Assembly: GCA_022567305.1 (NCBI GenBank)
Contig: JADFHF010000006.1
Location: 1-64,000 of the forward strand
DNA from: Bacteroidota bacterium
GTDB lineage: Bacteria; Bacteroidota; Rhodothermia; Rhodothermales; UBA10348
DNA length: 64,000 nt
Direction of reading: 5' to 3'
Numbering within the stretch: the first letter of the stretch is position 1; every line of letters starts with the position of its first letter. The translations under genes were made by a program, and so were the position numbers. The notes under the pieces are model-generated. The model had not been told where the DNA came from, did no database searches, and was given only the letters and a program-made list of their open reading frames with translations. Below are positions 34,085 through 43,135 of the stretch, one piece after another.

Positions 34085-37000
34085 TTACTCGAATTGGACT
34101 GGATCAAATCCAGTAACCAGGGAAATTTCTGCAGCGTCTACTTCGGCGGTATAGACGGGCCACTCCGTCTCAAAGAAGCCATTCACATCCGCGATCATGG
34201 CCTCAAGAACCTGGCGTGTCTTGGCCATTGCCCGGTCCTCCGTTGACGTTGGAGAGTTATAACCAGAGCCGATATAACTGGAGGCCGTACGTAGATATGC
34301 GCTTACCGTGTACGGATCTCGATAGATGCCTTGTTTCCCGTGTTCTCCGAATAAACGATCACTGAACGCATTCAGCGAGTCTTTCACCGCTTTAGAGGAC
34401 TTTTTCAGTGCTTTGGCGACATCATCATCGAGATCGTCGAGCTGTGCCGTTACGTTGTCGATGGATTCCACGGCGTCGCGGAGATGATCGGCGATCTGAG
34501 TTGCACTGGTTACCAGGCTGGCCAGGACATCGGATAATTCAGAGCGCGCTTCCAGTCCCTCCGTTCCGAAATCCAATCTAGGATCGAGGTCGACACGGAT
34601 GTCCGTTTCACCGGATGAAGCACCATAGGTGATTCTAGCCGTGTAAATACCCGGAAGTACCCGAGCACCAGATGGTTCCGGGGCGTCATCATCCGGTTTT
34701 TCGCGACTGGGAAACCTGACCCCTTTTCTTGTCAGGTCCCACTCTGTACGGTTGATTCCAACTTTTGCAGGGCCGTCAATCGAGCGAATCACGGTTCCGT
34801 CGCGATTCAATATTTCGATTTTGACTTCTTCCGGGGCGTCATCGTTGTCGCCGTCTTCTTCAGAGTCTTCGTCGTCGTCTTCATCCCGAACCCCTTCTTC
34901 TACTTCACCGTCTTCTTCATCGTCGTCGTCTTCTCCTGGTTCATAGGCATCCGGATTGATCGAATAAGAAAGTCTTGCCCCCCGGGGTCGGTTTTCACCA
35001 GCGAAAATCGCATTGCCCCGAAACCGTGTTCCCGATGCTTGAATGTTTGAGGCTAGGTACGCATTAGGAACCTCAAACACGTACACGGCCTCGTCCAGAA
35101 TCTGAGCCCCCTCCGACGCAATGGCTCGAAGCGGCCGAATGTCATCCAGCACGTAAGCGGATCGCCCAAACGTACCGATAACCAGGTCATGCTCACGAGG
35201 ATGAATCACCAGGTCCATCGTTGACGCGGTTGGATAACCCTGTGTCCATTTCGTCCACTCTTGTCCTCCATCCACGGAAACATACAGGCCGAATTCCGTA
35301 CCGAGAAAGAATAATTTCTCCTCGATAGGATCCTGAACGATCGAGAGTGCATAGCCCCAGACCTCATCAGGATCCACCATTTCTTCCCATCGCTGACCCC
35401 AATCACGCGTCCGATAGACGTACGGTCTCCAGTTATCGCGGCGGTGATCGTCAATCACGGCGAAGGCCTCGGCTTCATTAAACGTCGATGGCTTGATCTG
35501 CGTGACCCACGAGCCATCGGCCACGCCCCGAATATTCTCCGCGACGTTTTCCCACGTTTCTCCGCCGTCGCGCGTGAGCTGGATGTTGCCATCGTCCGTG
35601 CCCACCCAAAGCACGCCTTCCGTCAACGGACTGGCACCAATCGAAACAATGGTCGTGAAATTTTCCGCCTGCGTTACGTCATAGGTCAGTCCGCCGGACT
35701 CAAGTTGCTTTTGTTTTTCGGAGTCGTTGGTTGTCAGATCCGGTGAGATGACCGACCAGCTATTCCCCTTATCCTCACTCTTGTGAAGAAATTGACTCCC
35801 GTAATAGATCGTGGACGCATCGAACGGATCCTGGGCAAATCCCGCGTTCCAGTTGAACCGAAGGATTTCGCCGTCTGGATGAAGGGGTTTGAGATACTTG
35901 GCATTCCCCGTCACTTTGTCGTAGCGCCTAAGGCTTCCTCCCTGACTCATCGCATACCCGAATCGAGAGTTTTCCGGATCTGGAGAAACATCAAATCCGT
36001 CACCGAATGCCACTTCCTGCCAGTAACTGTTTCGGATTCCGCCTGATTTCCATACATAGGCAGGACCGATCCAGGAGCCATTGTCCTGCATGCCTCCCAT
36101 CACGTTGTATGGGAATTCCATGTCCACGTTGATGTGGTAGAACTGGGCGACGGGCAAGTTTTCTGCGAAACGCCACGTCTTCCCGCGGTCCCTGGAAATG
36201 TTCAACCCACCATCGTTCCCCTCGATGATGAAATCCTTATCGGTAGGATCAATCCAGAACGCGTGATGATCCGGATGGACACCGTCCGGGCCATAGCTCT
36301 GCATGAGTTGTGAGAACGATCGGCCCGCGTCATCGCTCACTGATACGACGGAATGGACATGATAGATACGATTCTCGTTGGCCGAATCCACAAAAATGTC
36401 CTGGTAATAAAATGGGCGCTGGGTAACCTGGGCCGAATCGTTGACGGTAGTCCACGAATCTCCTCCGTTGGTTGACCGGTAAAGCGCGTTCTTCTCCGCT
36501 TCGACGAGCGCATAGGCCACGTTGGGGTCGCTTTGTGCAAAAGCCAATCCGATTCGTCCGAGTTCGCCTTTGGGCAGACCGTCCTCGTCCGTTTGCCTCT
36601 TCCAGGTCTTACCCCCATCGTATGTCACGTGAAGGGCTGATCCGGCGCCGCCTGACTTAAAAAACCATGGCCAGCGACGGAATTCCCACATCCCAACCAG
36701 AATGTGATCCGGATTCGACGGGTCCATGACCATGTCACCAACGCCTGTCTTCTCATTCTCGTAGAGAATCTTTTTGAAAGACTCCCCGCCGTCCGTGGTT
36801 TTGAAAACGCCTCTCGTCTCGGTCTCTCCGTAAATAGGCCCGAGCGCTCCGATGTAGGCCACATCGGGATTGTCCGGATGCAGCAGAATCCGATGAATAC
36901 TTCTGGTTTCATCGAGCCCGAGGTGGGTCCAGGAGCTTCCACCATCGATCGTTTTGAATAGACCATTTCCAGCCGACACACTGTTCCGCGGATTTCCTTC

Positions 37001-37345
37001 TCCTGTGCCAACCCAAATCACATCCGGATTAGACTGGTTGATGGCAATCGCACCAATCGAATGAGCCGACTCCTCATCGAAAATCGGCTCCCATTCTACG
37101 CCCCCACTCGTCGATCGCCACAGGCCGCCTGAAGCGGTACCTGCATAAATGATATCCGGGTTGCCATGTACGGCGTCTATCGCAGTAACTCGACCGCTCA
37201 TCCCGGCCGGTCCGATACTACGAGGCTTCATCGCTTCGAATTTTTCCATGTCGAGCTGTTGAGCCGAAGTCACAGGTAACGTGATCAAGGCTAATACGGC
37301 GGTAGCAAGAAACGACCAAAATGAGCGAAACCGTGGGGCAAACAT
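34085..37345 (-). CDS. Sortilin/BNR beta-propeller exoprotein 3
   Basis: A 1,086-residue exported protein with signal peptide (residues 1-27, FLATAVLALITLPVTSA, cleaved before QQLD). Asp-box repeats occupy about residues 45-740 (YAGTASGGLWRSTSGGVEW, GLFKTIDGGSSW, GVFKTTDGGESF, QLTRDGGETW). A linker with a run of Asp and Glu (about residues 800-835, more than 20 acidic residues in 35) is unique to this copy. An Ig-like part follows (DGTVIRSIDGPAKVG, PGIYTARITYG) and then a helical tail. It opens the run containing the DgcA/DgcN-type enzymes and the permease. It may be an extracytoplasmic ligand-binding or hydrolytic partner of that uptake route; this is a guess from context. Confidence 0.85.
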   Translation of the reverse strand: MFAPRFRSFWSFLATAVLALITLPVTSAQQLDMEKFEAMKPRSIGPAGMSGRVTAIDAVHGNPDIIYAGTASGGLWRSTSGGVEWEPIFDEESAHSIGAIAINQSNPDVIWVGTGEGNPRNSVSAGNGLFKTIDGGSSWTHLGLDETRSIHRILLHPDNPDVAYIGALGPIYGETETRGVFKTTDGGESFKKILYENEKTGVGDMVMDPSNPDHILVGMWEFRRWPWFFKSGGAGSALHVTYDGGKTWKRQTDEDGLPKGELGRIGLAFAQSDPNVAYALVEAEKNALYRSTNGGDSWTTVNDSAQVTQRPFYYQDIFVDSANENRIYHVHSVVSVSDDAGRSFSQLMQSYGPDGVHPDHHAFWIDPTDKDFIIEGNDGGLNISRDRGKTWRFAENLPVAQFYHINVDMEFPYNVMGGMQDNGSWIGPAYVWKSGGIRNSYWQEVAFGDGFDVSPDPENSRFGYAMSQGGSLRRYDKVTGNAKYLKPLHPDGEILRFNWNAGFAQDPFDASTIYYGSQFLHKSEDKGNSWSVISPDLTTNDSEKQKQLESGGLTYDVTQAENFTTIVSIGASPLTEGVLWVGTDDGNIQLTRDGGETWENVAENIRGVADGSWVTQIKPSTFNEAEAFAVIDDHRRDNWRPYVYRTRDWGQRWEEMVDPDEVWGYALSIVQDPIEEKLFFLGTEFGLYVSVDGGQEWTKWTQGYPTASTMDLVIHPREHDLVIGTFGRSAYVLDDIRPLRAIASEGAQILDEAVYVFEVPNAYLASNIQASGTRFRGNAIFAGENRPRGARLSYSINPDAYEPGEDDDDEEDGEVEEGVRDEDDDEDSEEDGDNDDAPEEVKIEILNRDGTVIRSIDGPAKVGINRTEWDLTRKGVRFPSREKPDDDAPEPSGARVLPGIYTARITYGASSGETDIRVDLDPRLDFGTEGLEARSELSDVLASLVTSATQIADHLRDAVESIDNVTAQLDDLDDDVAKALKKSSKAVKDSLNAFSDRLFGEHGKQGIYRDPYTVSAYLRTASSYIGSGYNSPTSTEDRAMAKTRQVLEAMIADVNGFFETEWPVYTAEVDAAEISLVTGFDPVQFE

Positions 37346-37621
37346 GCGTGTATGGAATTGGTGGCTATGGATCCGAGTCGCGCAGAATCAATGGTTCGCG
37401 GCAGAAAATACATCAACAGTGACTCTGTTATGGCGACTGGCCGCCGGGCTGAAGCCATGACAAACGACCCGATCAACAGAACAAATATGCACGGGCCGTT
37501 ATCTTCTTTGTTCTGACCGCTGTGTCGGTGAACGTCCTTCGGAGATTGCCGACAGATCAGCATCAAAAGCCGAGAACTTGAAAATCAATTTGAAATCTCG
37601 ATTTAAACCGGAGGCAATGTC
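37346..37621. other. 276-bp gap before the small ORF
   Basis: Nothing supported here. An open frame 37291-37566 on the minus strand overlaps the exoprotein 3 start and shows no ribosome site, protein motif or hydrophobic signal. The region presumably holds the exoprotein 3 promoter. Confidence 0.35.
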
Positions 37622-37765
37622 ATGAAATCAAAGATTAGACTTGCTTCTGGGCTGTTGGTCATCACCGATGCGTCGACATTCCGGACTCTGGCCATCAGAT
37701 CACGCGGGGTTCGTCGCGCGCTTTTTCAACCCGTCGCGGAGCCGAGCCTTGAATTCCATGTTTGA
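37622..37765 (+). CDS. Possible 47-residue peptide gene
   Basis: An ATG at 37622 has GGAGG seven bases upstream, one of the best ribosome sites in the window. It opens MKSKIRLASGLLVITDASTF and closes at a TGA at 37765, after an arginine-rich middle and a hydrophobic end (RRALFQPVAE...). A strong terminator follows 58 bases on. The arrangement is that of a small independent transcript. The peptide resembles no family I know and could be a decayed signal-peptide gene; the frame stays open for another 34 codons after the TGA. Confidence 0.35.
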   Translation: MKSKIRLASGLLVITDASTFRTLAIRSRGVRRALFQPVAEPSLEFHV

Positions 37766-37823
37766 TTCATCGTGCATTTCCCTGCGTCGTGTCCTGGTTA
37801 TTCCGCTGCGCCGGTGAAGAAAC

Positions 37824-37857
37824 AAGTGGAGTCAATGTTGACTGGCTCCACTTTTAC
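37824..37857 (+). terminator. Rho-independent terminator
   Basis: AAGTGGAGTC and GGCTCCACTT pair over ten positions (one G-T wobble) around a ten-base loop, followed by TTACTTTTGG. It is well placed to end the short transcript that includes the 47-residue ORF, and in the minus direction it is followed by GTTTCTTC. Confidence 0.7.
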
Positions 37858-37948
37858 TTTTGGTGGATGAACTCTGTTCGTCTTCATTAGTGGCTAAGAA
37901 TTTCCTATTCTTTCGGCGCCACATCTCTATCACCTGACGAAGCGGTCT

Positions 37949-39655
37949 GTGACTCCAGTCGACGCGAGCGGACGAACATTACGCTATGGCCCGTATCCGG
38001 AGCTGTCGATTCCCGCCATCCTGGTTGGATACCTCCTGGGTGCCATCATAGCCGTAAGTATAGGATACGCGGCCCTCATCCTTGGTTTTTCGATAGAGGG
38101 TTCGGAGCTGGCAGCCATTCTCGGCTTCGGAATCCTACGAGGGATGATGCGGCGAAATAGCATCGTCGAAAACAACATCAATCAGACGATCGCCAGTGGC
38201 GTAAACGGCGCTTCGTCCGGAATGATGTTCTCGGTTCCGGCACTTTTCATTCTGGGTGAAACAGACTTCAGCTACCCGTTGATGGTCTTTGGATGCATCG
38301 CCGGCGCCGTCATGGGAATCGCTTTCATCATTCCACTGCGGAAACAGATGATTGATTTCGAGCGGCTCACGTTTCCCGGAGGTGTCGCTGTAGCGACGAT
38401 TCTGAAATCACCCGGTTCGGGCATGAGGAAGGCCGGCTACATGGTGGGAGGAATAATGCTCAGCGGAATGGTCCATGCGATCTCGAATGCGACGGGATTC
38501 GCAAATTGGGACCTGGGCGTGCTGATTGGTATGCCCGAGTATATGAATGGCGTCTGGTACGTGTCGCTTCTCACATTCGGTGTCGCTTTTATTGCCGGAA
38601 AGGGCGGCGTCTTTTTCATCATTGGCGGCTATGTGTGTTACTGGATACTGGCACCCATCATGGCTTTTCAGGGCGTCCTGCCTACGACGGATCCCGGCGA
38701 GCTGCGCCTACTTTTATTCAGACCGGTTGGAATCGGAATGCTGATTGGTGGAGCCGTGGCCGGCATCGTACTTGCTTTTCCACTCGTCGTGAGCTCGATC
38801 CGTTCGATGCAGGACGCAGCAAAAACCAAATCGGCGCTCTCGAAAGATGAAATGCCGATCAAACTGCTTTACATGGCCATAGCCGGGGCTTCAATTCTGC
38901 TGTTTGTCATCGCCATGATGTCTACGGCCGAGATGGGACTCGGTCGAGGGTTGGCCATGGCGGTCCTTGGAACACTTTGGATCTGGATGGCCGGCGTTAT
39001 TCTCTCGGAATGTATTGGCCGAACCAACTGGTCTCCGCTCTCGGGTATGACACTGATTGCGGTCACGATCCTGATTATGATTTCGAGCGGACTTGGCTCC
39101 AAGGCAGCCATCGTTTCTTCGCTCATGGTTGGAGCCGCGGCCTGTGTGGCCATGTCCCAGGCAACCGATCTGATGCTGGATTTAAAAACGGGCTATCTGG
39201 TCGGCGCTTCACCCAAAAAGCAGCAAATTGGGCAGTTTCTGGGGAGCTGGCTGGGACCCATCATCGTGATGGGATTGATCGTCTTGCTGCATGAATCGGA
39301 CGGGTTGGGAAGCGAAAAACTTCCTGCTCCGCAGGCCACTGCCCTGGCCGGTGTAATCGAGGGTATTCTGGGCGGAACCGTACCCATTCAAAAGTATGCG
39401 GCCGGTGCTGGACTGGGCGCCATATTGAGTTTGTCTGGAATCGGGGGACTGGGAATACTGGTGGGCCTCGGATTCTATCTACCCTTTAATATCATCCTGA
39501 CGTACAGCCTCGGCACGGCTACCCGAGTGATTCTTGACAAAGTGAAAGGACACCGTTTTTCTGACGACGTTGGAATCCCGGTTGCAGCGGGCCTCATTGT
39601 TGGCGAAGCGCTGGTCGGTGTGGGATATGCGATGAGCAAAGTATTTGGAGGCTGA
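37949..39655 (+). CDS. OPT-family oligopeptide/metal-chelate transporter
   Basis: A 568-residue integral membrane protein with about 14-16 helices. It starts PYPELSIPAILVGYLLGAIIA, the OPT-family opening, and keeps SGVNGASSGMMFSVPALFILG, FPGGVAVATIL and GAAACVAMSQATDLMLDLKTGYLVGASPKKQQIGQF. It ends with a repeated gate-like segment (SGIGGLGILVGLGFYLPFNIILTYSLG). OPT proteins move oligopeptides or siderophore-type metal complexes by proton symport. The start is a GTG at 37949 with no upstream ATG fitting; the ribosome site is weak. It follows the terminator at 37824 and precedes a small membrane gene by 41 bp. Confidence 0.85.
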   Translation: MTPVDASGRTLRYGPYPELSIPAILVGYLLGAIIAVSIGYAALILGFSIEGSELAAILGFGILRGMMRRNSIVENNINQTIASGVNGASSGMMFSVPALFILGETDFSYPLMVFGCIAGAVMGIAFIIPLRKQMIDFERLTFPGGVAVATILKSPGSGMRKAGYMVGGIMLSGMVHAISNATGFANWDLGVLIGMPEYMNGVWYVSLLTFGVAFIAGKGGVFFIIGGYVCYWILAPIMAFQGVLPTTDPGELRLLLFRPVGIGMLIGGAVAGIVLAFPLVVSSIRSMQDAAKTKSALSKDEMPIKLLYMAIAGASILLFVIAMMSTAEMGLGRGLAMAVLGTLWIWMAGVILSECIGRTNWSPLSGMTLIAVTILIMISSGLGSKAAIVSSLMVGAAACVAMSQATDLMLDLKTGYLVGASPKKQQIGQFLGSWLGPIIVMGLIVLLHESDGLGSEKLPAPQATALAGVIEGILGGTVPIQKYAAGAGLGAILSLSGIGGLGILVGLGFYLPFNIILTYSLGTATRVILDKVKGHRFSDDVGIPVAAGLIVGEALVGVGYAMSKVFGG

Positions 39656-39696
39656 CCAATGCAAATAATCTTAAACCCGATTAATACTCTGATTCG

Positions 39697-40248
39697 ATGA
39701 ATAAAATAGGGTTAGCACTCCTTTCACTGGCGTTCCTGGTCGGCGCATACCTCTCTGTCCTTCACGCGACTGAAGTCAATTGGACGCTGTTTCTTATCGT
39801 ATTTGCCGTCGGACTGGCGGGCGTCGCACTGGCCCGGATAGGATCTAAAGCAGCTGCCACATCGACCGATGTTCTGGAGTCGAATCTGGCTGTAGTTGGC
39901 CAGAGTCTGAAAAATATCGTAAAACACGTCTCGGCTTTGAATAAAGAACAAGAGACCATTCCGACGTACGATATGGGCAAGGAGATTGACGGCCGGGTAC
40001 TCGACGACCTGAATAATTTTGTTGAGGCACGAAGCGCGATTACCCATACGTATGGTCTGCAAGCCTACGCCGAGGTCATGAGCCACTACGCAGGCGGAGA
40101 GCGGTACTTGAATCGTGTTTGGTCGGCTTCGGCAGACGGATATGTCAACGAAGTGAAGGACTATCTGGAACGATCTCTGGAACAGTTCCAAATTGCCAAA
40201 GAAAAGCTTTCCGGACTTTCGAGCCCCTCAAGCGACCAACCCGGTTAA
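39697..40248 (+). CDS. Two-helix membrane protein, unknown
   Basis: A 183-residue protein. Two adjacent helices (IGLALLSLAFLVGAYLSVLHA and LFLIVFAVGLAGVALARIG) are followed by a helical, probably coiled, soluble part. Recognisable text includes VLESNLAVVGQSLKNIVKHVSALNKEQETIPTYDM-like, EARSAITHTYGLQAYAEVMSHYAGGERYLNRVWSASADGYVNEV, and a serine/proline end. I do not recognise a family. It lies 41 bp after the OPT gene on the same strand and may be a subunit or accessory; the 3' end lies eight bases from the opposing oxidoreductase gene. Confidence 0.65.
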   Translation: MNKIGLALLSLAFLVGAYLSVLHATEVNWTLFLIVFAVGLAGVALARIGSKAAATSTDVLESNLAVVGQSLKNIVKHVSALNKEQETIPTYDMGKEIDGRVLDDLNNFVEARSAITHTYGLQAYAEVMSHYAGGERYLNRVWSASADGYVNEVKDYLERSLEQFQIAKEKLSGLSSPSSDQPG

Positions 40249-40256
40249 GGCTTCGG

Positions 40257-41501
40257 TTAGGGTTTCCAGATGCCTGCGGCCACTTGCGGGATATACGAAT
40301 CGAGCCCTTCCGGCTTCCACTTGATGGTGCGTTCTTGCTCTGCGCTCATATATGCGGTCATCAGGAGCTCGGTCACGTCGAGTCCGGCGTGAAAATCTTC
40401 CCACGGCTGAACGCCATCCAGAAAACATTCGATGAAGAATCGATTTTCATTTTCGTATCCATATTCGGAGGCCTCGTTTCCGACAAACGGCATGAGTCCC
40501 TGCTCTGCGTTCTGCTTTTCAACCAAATCCTCGCCGGCTTCTCCTTGCACGCGGCGACTGAAAAACAATTGGCCTCCTGAATCCAGAGAATTGAGTTGCA
40601 TCGTGTATTCCGGACCCAGGAGCTCCGAGCTCAACCGGAGTCCTGCACCAACAAATCCCCAGGAGGTCGTGGTTTCTGCGATCAACGGCCGACCGTCGCT
40701 GTCTCGAAACTCAATCGTCGCACTGGCATAATCTTCGGAAGGTCGATTCAAATAGTCTACCTCCGCACCATAGGTCTCTTTGAGTAATTCAGCATACTCA
40801 GGCCTGGACCACTTCAGACTCGCAATCTTAGCCGTAACCTTGACCGGTTCTATGCTATTTCGAGGGGCGCCCGGTTCGGTGAGCAAGAAACGAACAACTT
40901 CGACGCTGTGGCACATCATGTCATTCAGTACACCGCCGCCTTGAAGATCACCCTGCCAGAACCAGGGCATGTGGGGGCCGCTGTGCTCTTCGGCGGCACG
41001 TGCCAGATAAGGTCGGCCTGAAATCGAAGCCCCGCGTTTCCAGGCGATCTCTCGTCCGCGCTGGAGCGAAGGCGAGAATAGTTGATCTTCCAGATAGCCG
41101 TGAAGCAGGCCGGAATCTTCTACCAGTTCGACGACTCGTTTCGCCTCGGCTACGTTTCTGCCGAGCGGCTTTTCACAGGCGATACCAACCAGCTCGCCTT
41201 TACCGGTTTTGAGTGCATCCACGATTTCTTCCATGTTTTCAACGCGCCGATGGTTCGGACCACAGATCCAAATGCAATCGATCTCAGGATCCGCCACCAT
41301 GTCCGTGATGCTATCGTACGCACGAGCCTGGCCGACACGCGTCTTGCGCGCGAGCTCAGCGGCCGTCTCTGCATTCGCCGAATTGGGACTCCAGACACCT
41401 AGAATATCCGCGTCGCGAACAGCGACCCACGAGCGGATGTGAAATCGAGTAATGAAACCGCTGCCAACAAAGCCGACTCCGAGCCGTCGAGATACACCCA
41501 T
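40257..41501 (-). CDS. Gfo/Idh/MocA-family oxidoreductase
   Basis: The ATG at 41501 gives 414 residues; a TTG at 41525 would add eight residues without a ribosome site. The Rossmann core starts LGVGFVGSGFITRFHI, then IACEKPLGRNVAEAKRV supplies the E-K-P of the active site. The C-terminal sheet domain has the typical HSVEVVRFLL and a long loop with NENRFFIECFLDG. These NAD(P)-dependent enzymes act on sugars, inositols and related polyols; the substrate here is unknown. It ends eight bp from the preceding plus-strand gene and its start faces a broken envelope-protein gene. Confidence 0.85.
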   Translation of the reverse strand: MGVSRRLGVGFVGSGFITRFHIRSWVAVRDADILGVWSPNSANAETAAELARKTRVGQARAYDSITDMVADPEIDCIWICGPNHRRVENMEEIVDALKTGKGELVGIACEKPLGRNVAEAKRVVELVEDSGLLHGYLEDQLFSPSLQRGREIAWKRGASISGRPYLARAAEEHSGPHMPWFWQGDLQGGGVLNDMMCHSVEVVRFLLTEPGAPRNSIEPVKVTAKIASLKWSRPEYAELLKETYGAEVDYLNRPSEDYASATIEFRDSDGRPLIAETTTSWGFVGAGLRLSSELLGPEYTMQLNSLDSGGQLFFSRRVQGEAGEDLVEKQNAEQGLMPFVGNEASEYGYENENRFFIECFLDGVQPWEDFHAGLDVTELLMTAYMSAEQERTIKWKPEGLDSYIPQVAAGIWKP

Positions 41502-41525
41502 ACCGCCACCAGGTCTAGTCCTCAA

Positions 41526-42701
41526 TCAGAATCGAGCGTTCATTCTTGAATTGACGACGTTGTTATAAATCGAACCGAAGTTGTAGCAGAACCCCATCCG
41601 GACATCGTATCCATAGGACGTGGGAAGTTGCTTCGTTCCAAGCATAATCTCATGTTCCTCTAGTTCTTCCTTTACGAGGAACAACTGATCTTTTAACAGT
41701 TCGTAGCCGAATCCGAAATTGACATTCAGTCCGTGAATAAGCCTGACAGTGATCGAAGCTCCAACCTCTACACGATAGTATTTAAATTCCGAAGATTCAA
41801 AATCTGTCAGAAAGTTGGATCCCTCGAGTTCAGCGTGAGCCGATCCCCAGGGCTGACGATCGTCCAAATTTAGCTTTAGACTTCGGCTCAGAAGTTTCTC
41901 GTTCGTTTTGTCAAATACGTTTAACTCTTCATACTCTACCGTCTGGAACCGAAATTCATAAACAAACGTGATCTGTCTCTGGTCAGATTCCGCCTATGGA
42001 AAAAAACTGTATTCGATTGCCGGTGCCAGTTAGGAAGACCGTTTTCGATTTTGCTGGGTCGACGTGTCCATAGAGGATGACAGACCCACAGACCACTTTG
42101 GAGCGATACCGCTAACGATATAGGCCCAGAAACTCCCGTTTTCCATAATGCTCGTGATCGTTTCATCACCCAAGTCGAAATTTCTCTCCCGGTAGTTCAT
42201 GTTCAGTCTAAATGTCAGCTTCCAATCCTCGGTGGTTCGATTCGCGCTAAGACGCCCCCTCAAATTCACATGGTCCGTTGATTCTTCGGCGTCATAATCA
42301 CCGGTCAGACTGACTCCAAAAATCCAAGAGTTCCATGGGTCATCCAGTGGATTTGATGTCACCGTTTCTTCCTCAAAGAGGGGCGCAACGGAAATCTCCA
42401 GTGGATCGGCGATGGTAGTGCGTGAGATGTAACGAACCAAGCCTTCCTCGATCTTTCTCACCAGACCCGTCCGTTCGGTCGTCACCAGCACGTGAATGTG
42501 GGCCTCTGTCCGTTCGCGAACGTAGTTTACATACCGAATTTCTCTTCGGATATAGTTCAAATCGCAGGTTCTTCGTTCACAGTCCAGATAGACGTCGATG
42601 GGTTCCAGGCTGCCGTTTTACGCCGTGACAATGCCCGGGCGAAGGAAGTCAATCATGGTCGGAAGGCCCAGAAGCAAGAAACACTTCGCTTCAAGCTTCA
42701 T
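41526..42701 (-). pseudogene. Envelope/outer-membrane protein gene with three in-frame stops
   Basis: From the ATG at 42701 one frame runs 391 codons to the terminal stop at 41526, but carries three inner stops: TAA at 42618-42620, TAA at 42030-42032 and TAG at 41994-41996. The first ends the signal peptide (MKLEAKCFLLLGLPTMIDFL..., where VTA-Q would be cleaved). The pieces between read DVYLDCERRTCDLNYIRREI, VNYVRERTEAHIHVLVTTERTG, and a beta-barrel-like tail (WKLTFRLNMNYRERNFD, ITFVYEFRFQTVEYEE). The start matches a Bacteroidota/Gemmatimonadota family of outer-membrane beta-barrel proteins. Homologs as I recall them have more residues between TTERTG and the GLVRYI block, so an in-frame deletion is also likely. 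No frameshift is present. Confidence 0.7.
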
Positions 42702-43135
42702 CTGGGGAGCGGAGGGTTTGAGAATGGGCCTAATACAGGAAAGCCTGGCCTTACGGGGCCAGGCTCCTGTTCGAGGACAAACCACATTGAGGACATATCT
42801 GAAAAAGTCAGAATGTCGCTCGAAGCTGGGATCGACGGGGTACTTGAACCCTTAAATTATTATCCAGGCATTGGCCCGTTTTCTTGACGTGTATCATTGC
42901 CGATTTTGAGACAAATGATAAGGGACTACGCGAACTGTGGCCGCTCCATATACACTATTCTTTCCGAATTAATGTCGCCTGGAGGTAATCGGCTACGAAT
43001 CTATCAAAGTCGCTCGACGACAGATCACCCTTCATTTTTTAGGAGCACTATCAACACCGATACGGATGATATAGCGATAAACTTCACTCCCTGATGGGCG
43101 TATCTACGAGCCGTTTATCATGAAGGACGAAAAGC
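42702..43135. other. 434-bp gap with one hairpin
   Basis: No gene supported. At 42742-42765 a perfect nine-base stem, AGCCTGGCC/GGCCAGGCT with loop TTACGG, could act as a weak minus-strand terminator (TTTCCTG follows), although no minus-strand gene lies upstream of it. The rest should hold divergent promoters of the broken barrel gene and of the gene at 43136. Confidence 0.4.

Noticed and set aside
41526-42701. Reassigned TAA/TAG codons as an explanation for the three inner stops
   Set aside because: Other genes here end normally at TAA and TAG, so a changed code is not credible; gene decay or read error is simpler.
42492-42887. 131-residue plus-strand frame near the barrel pseudogene
   Set aside because: It is antisense to the signal-peptide end of the pseudogene and has no motif or ribosome site.
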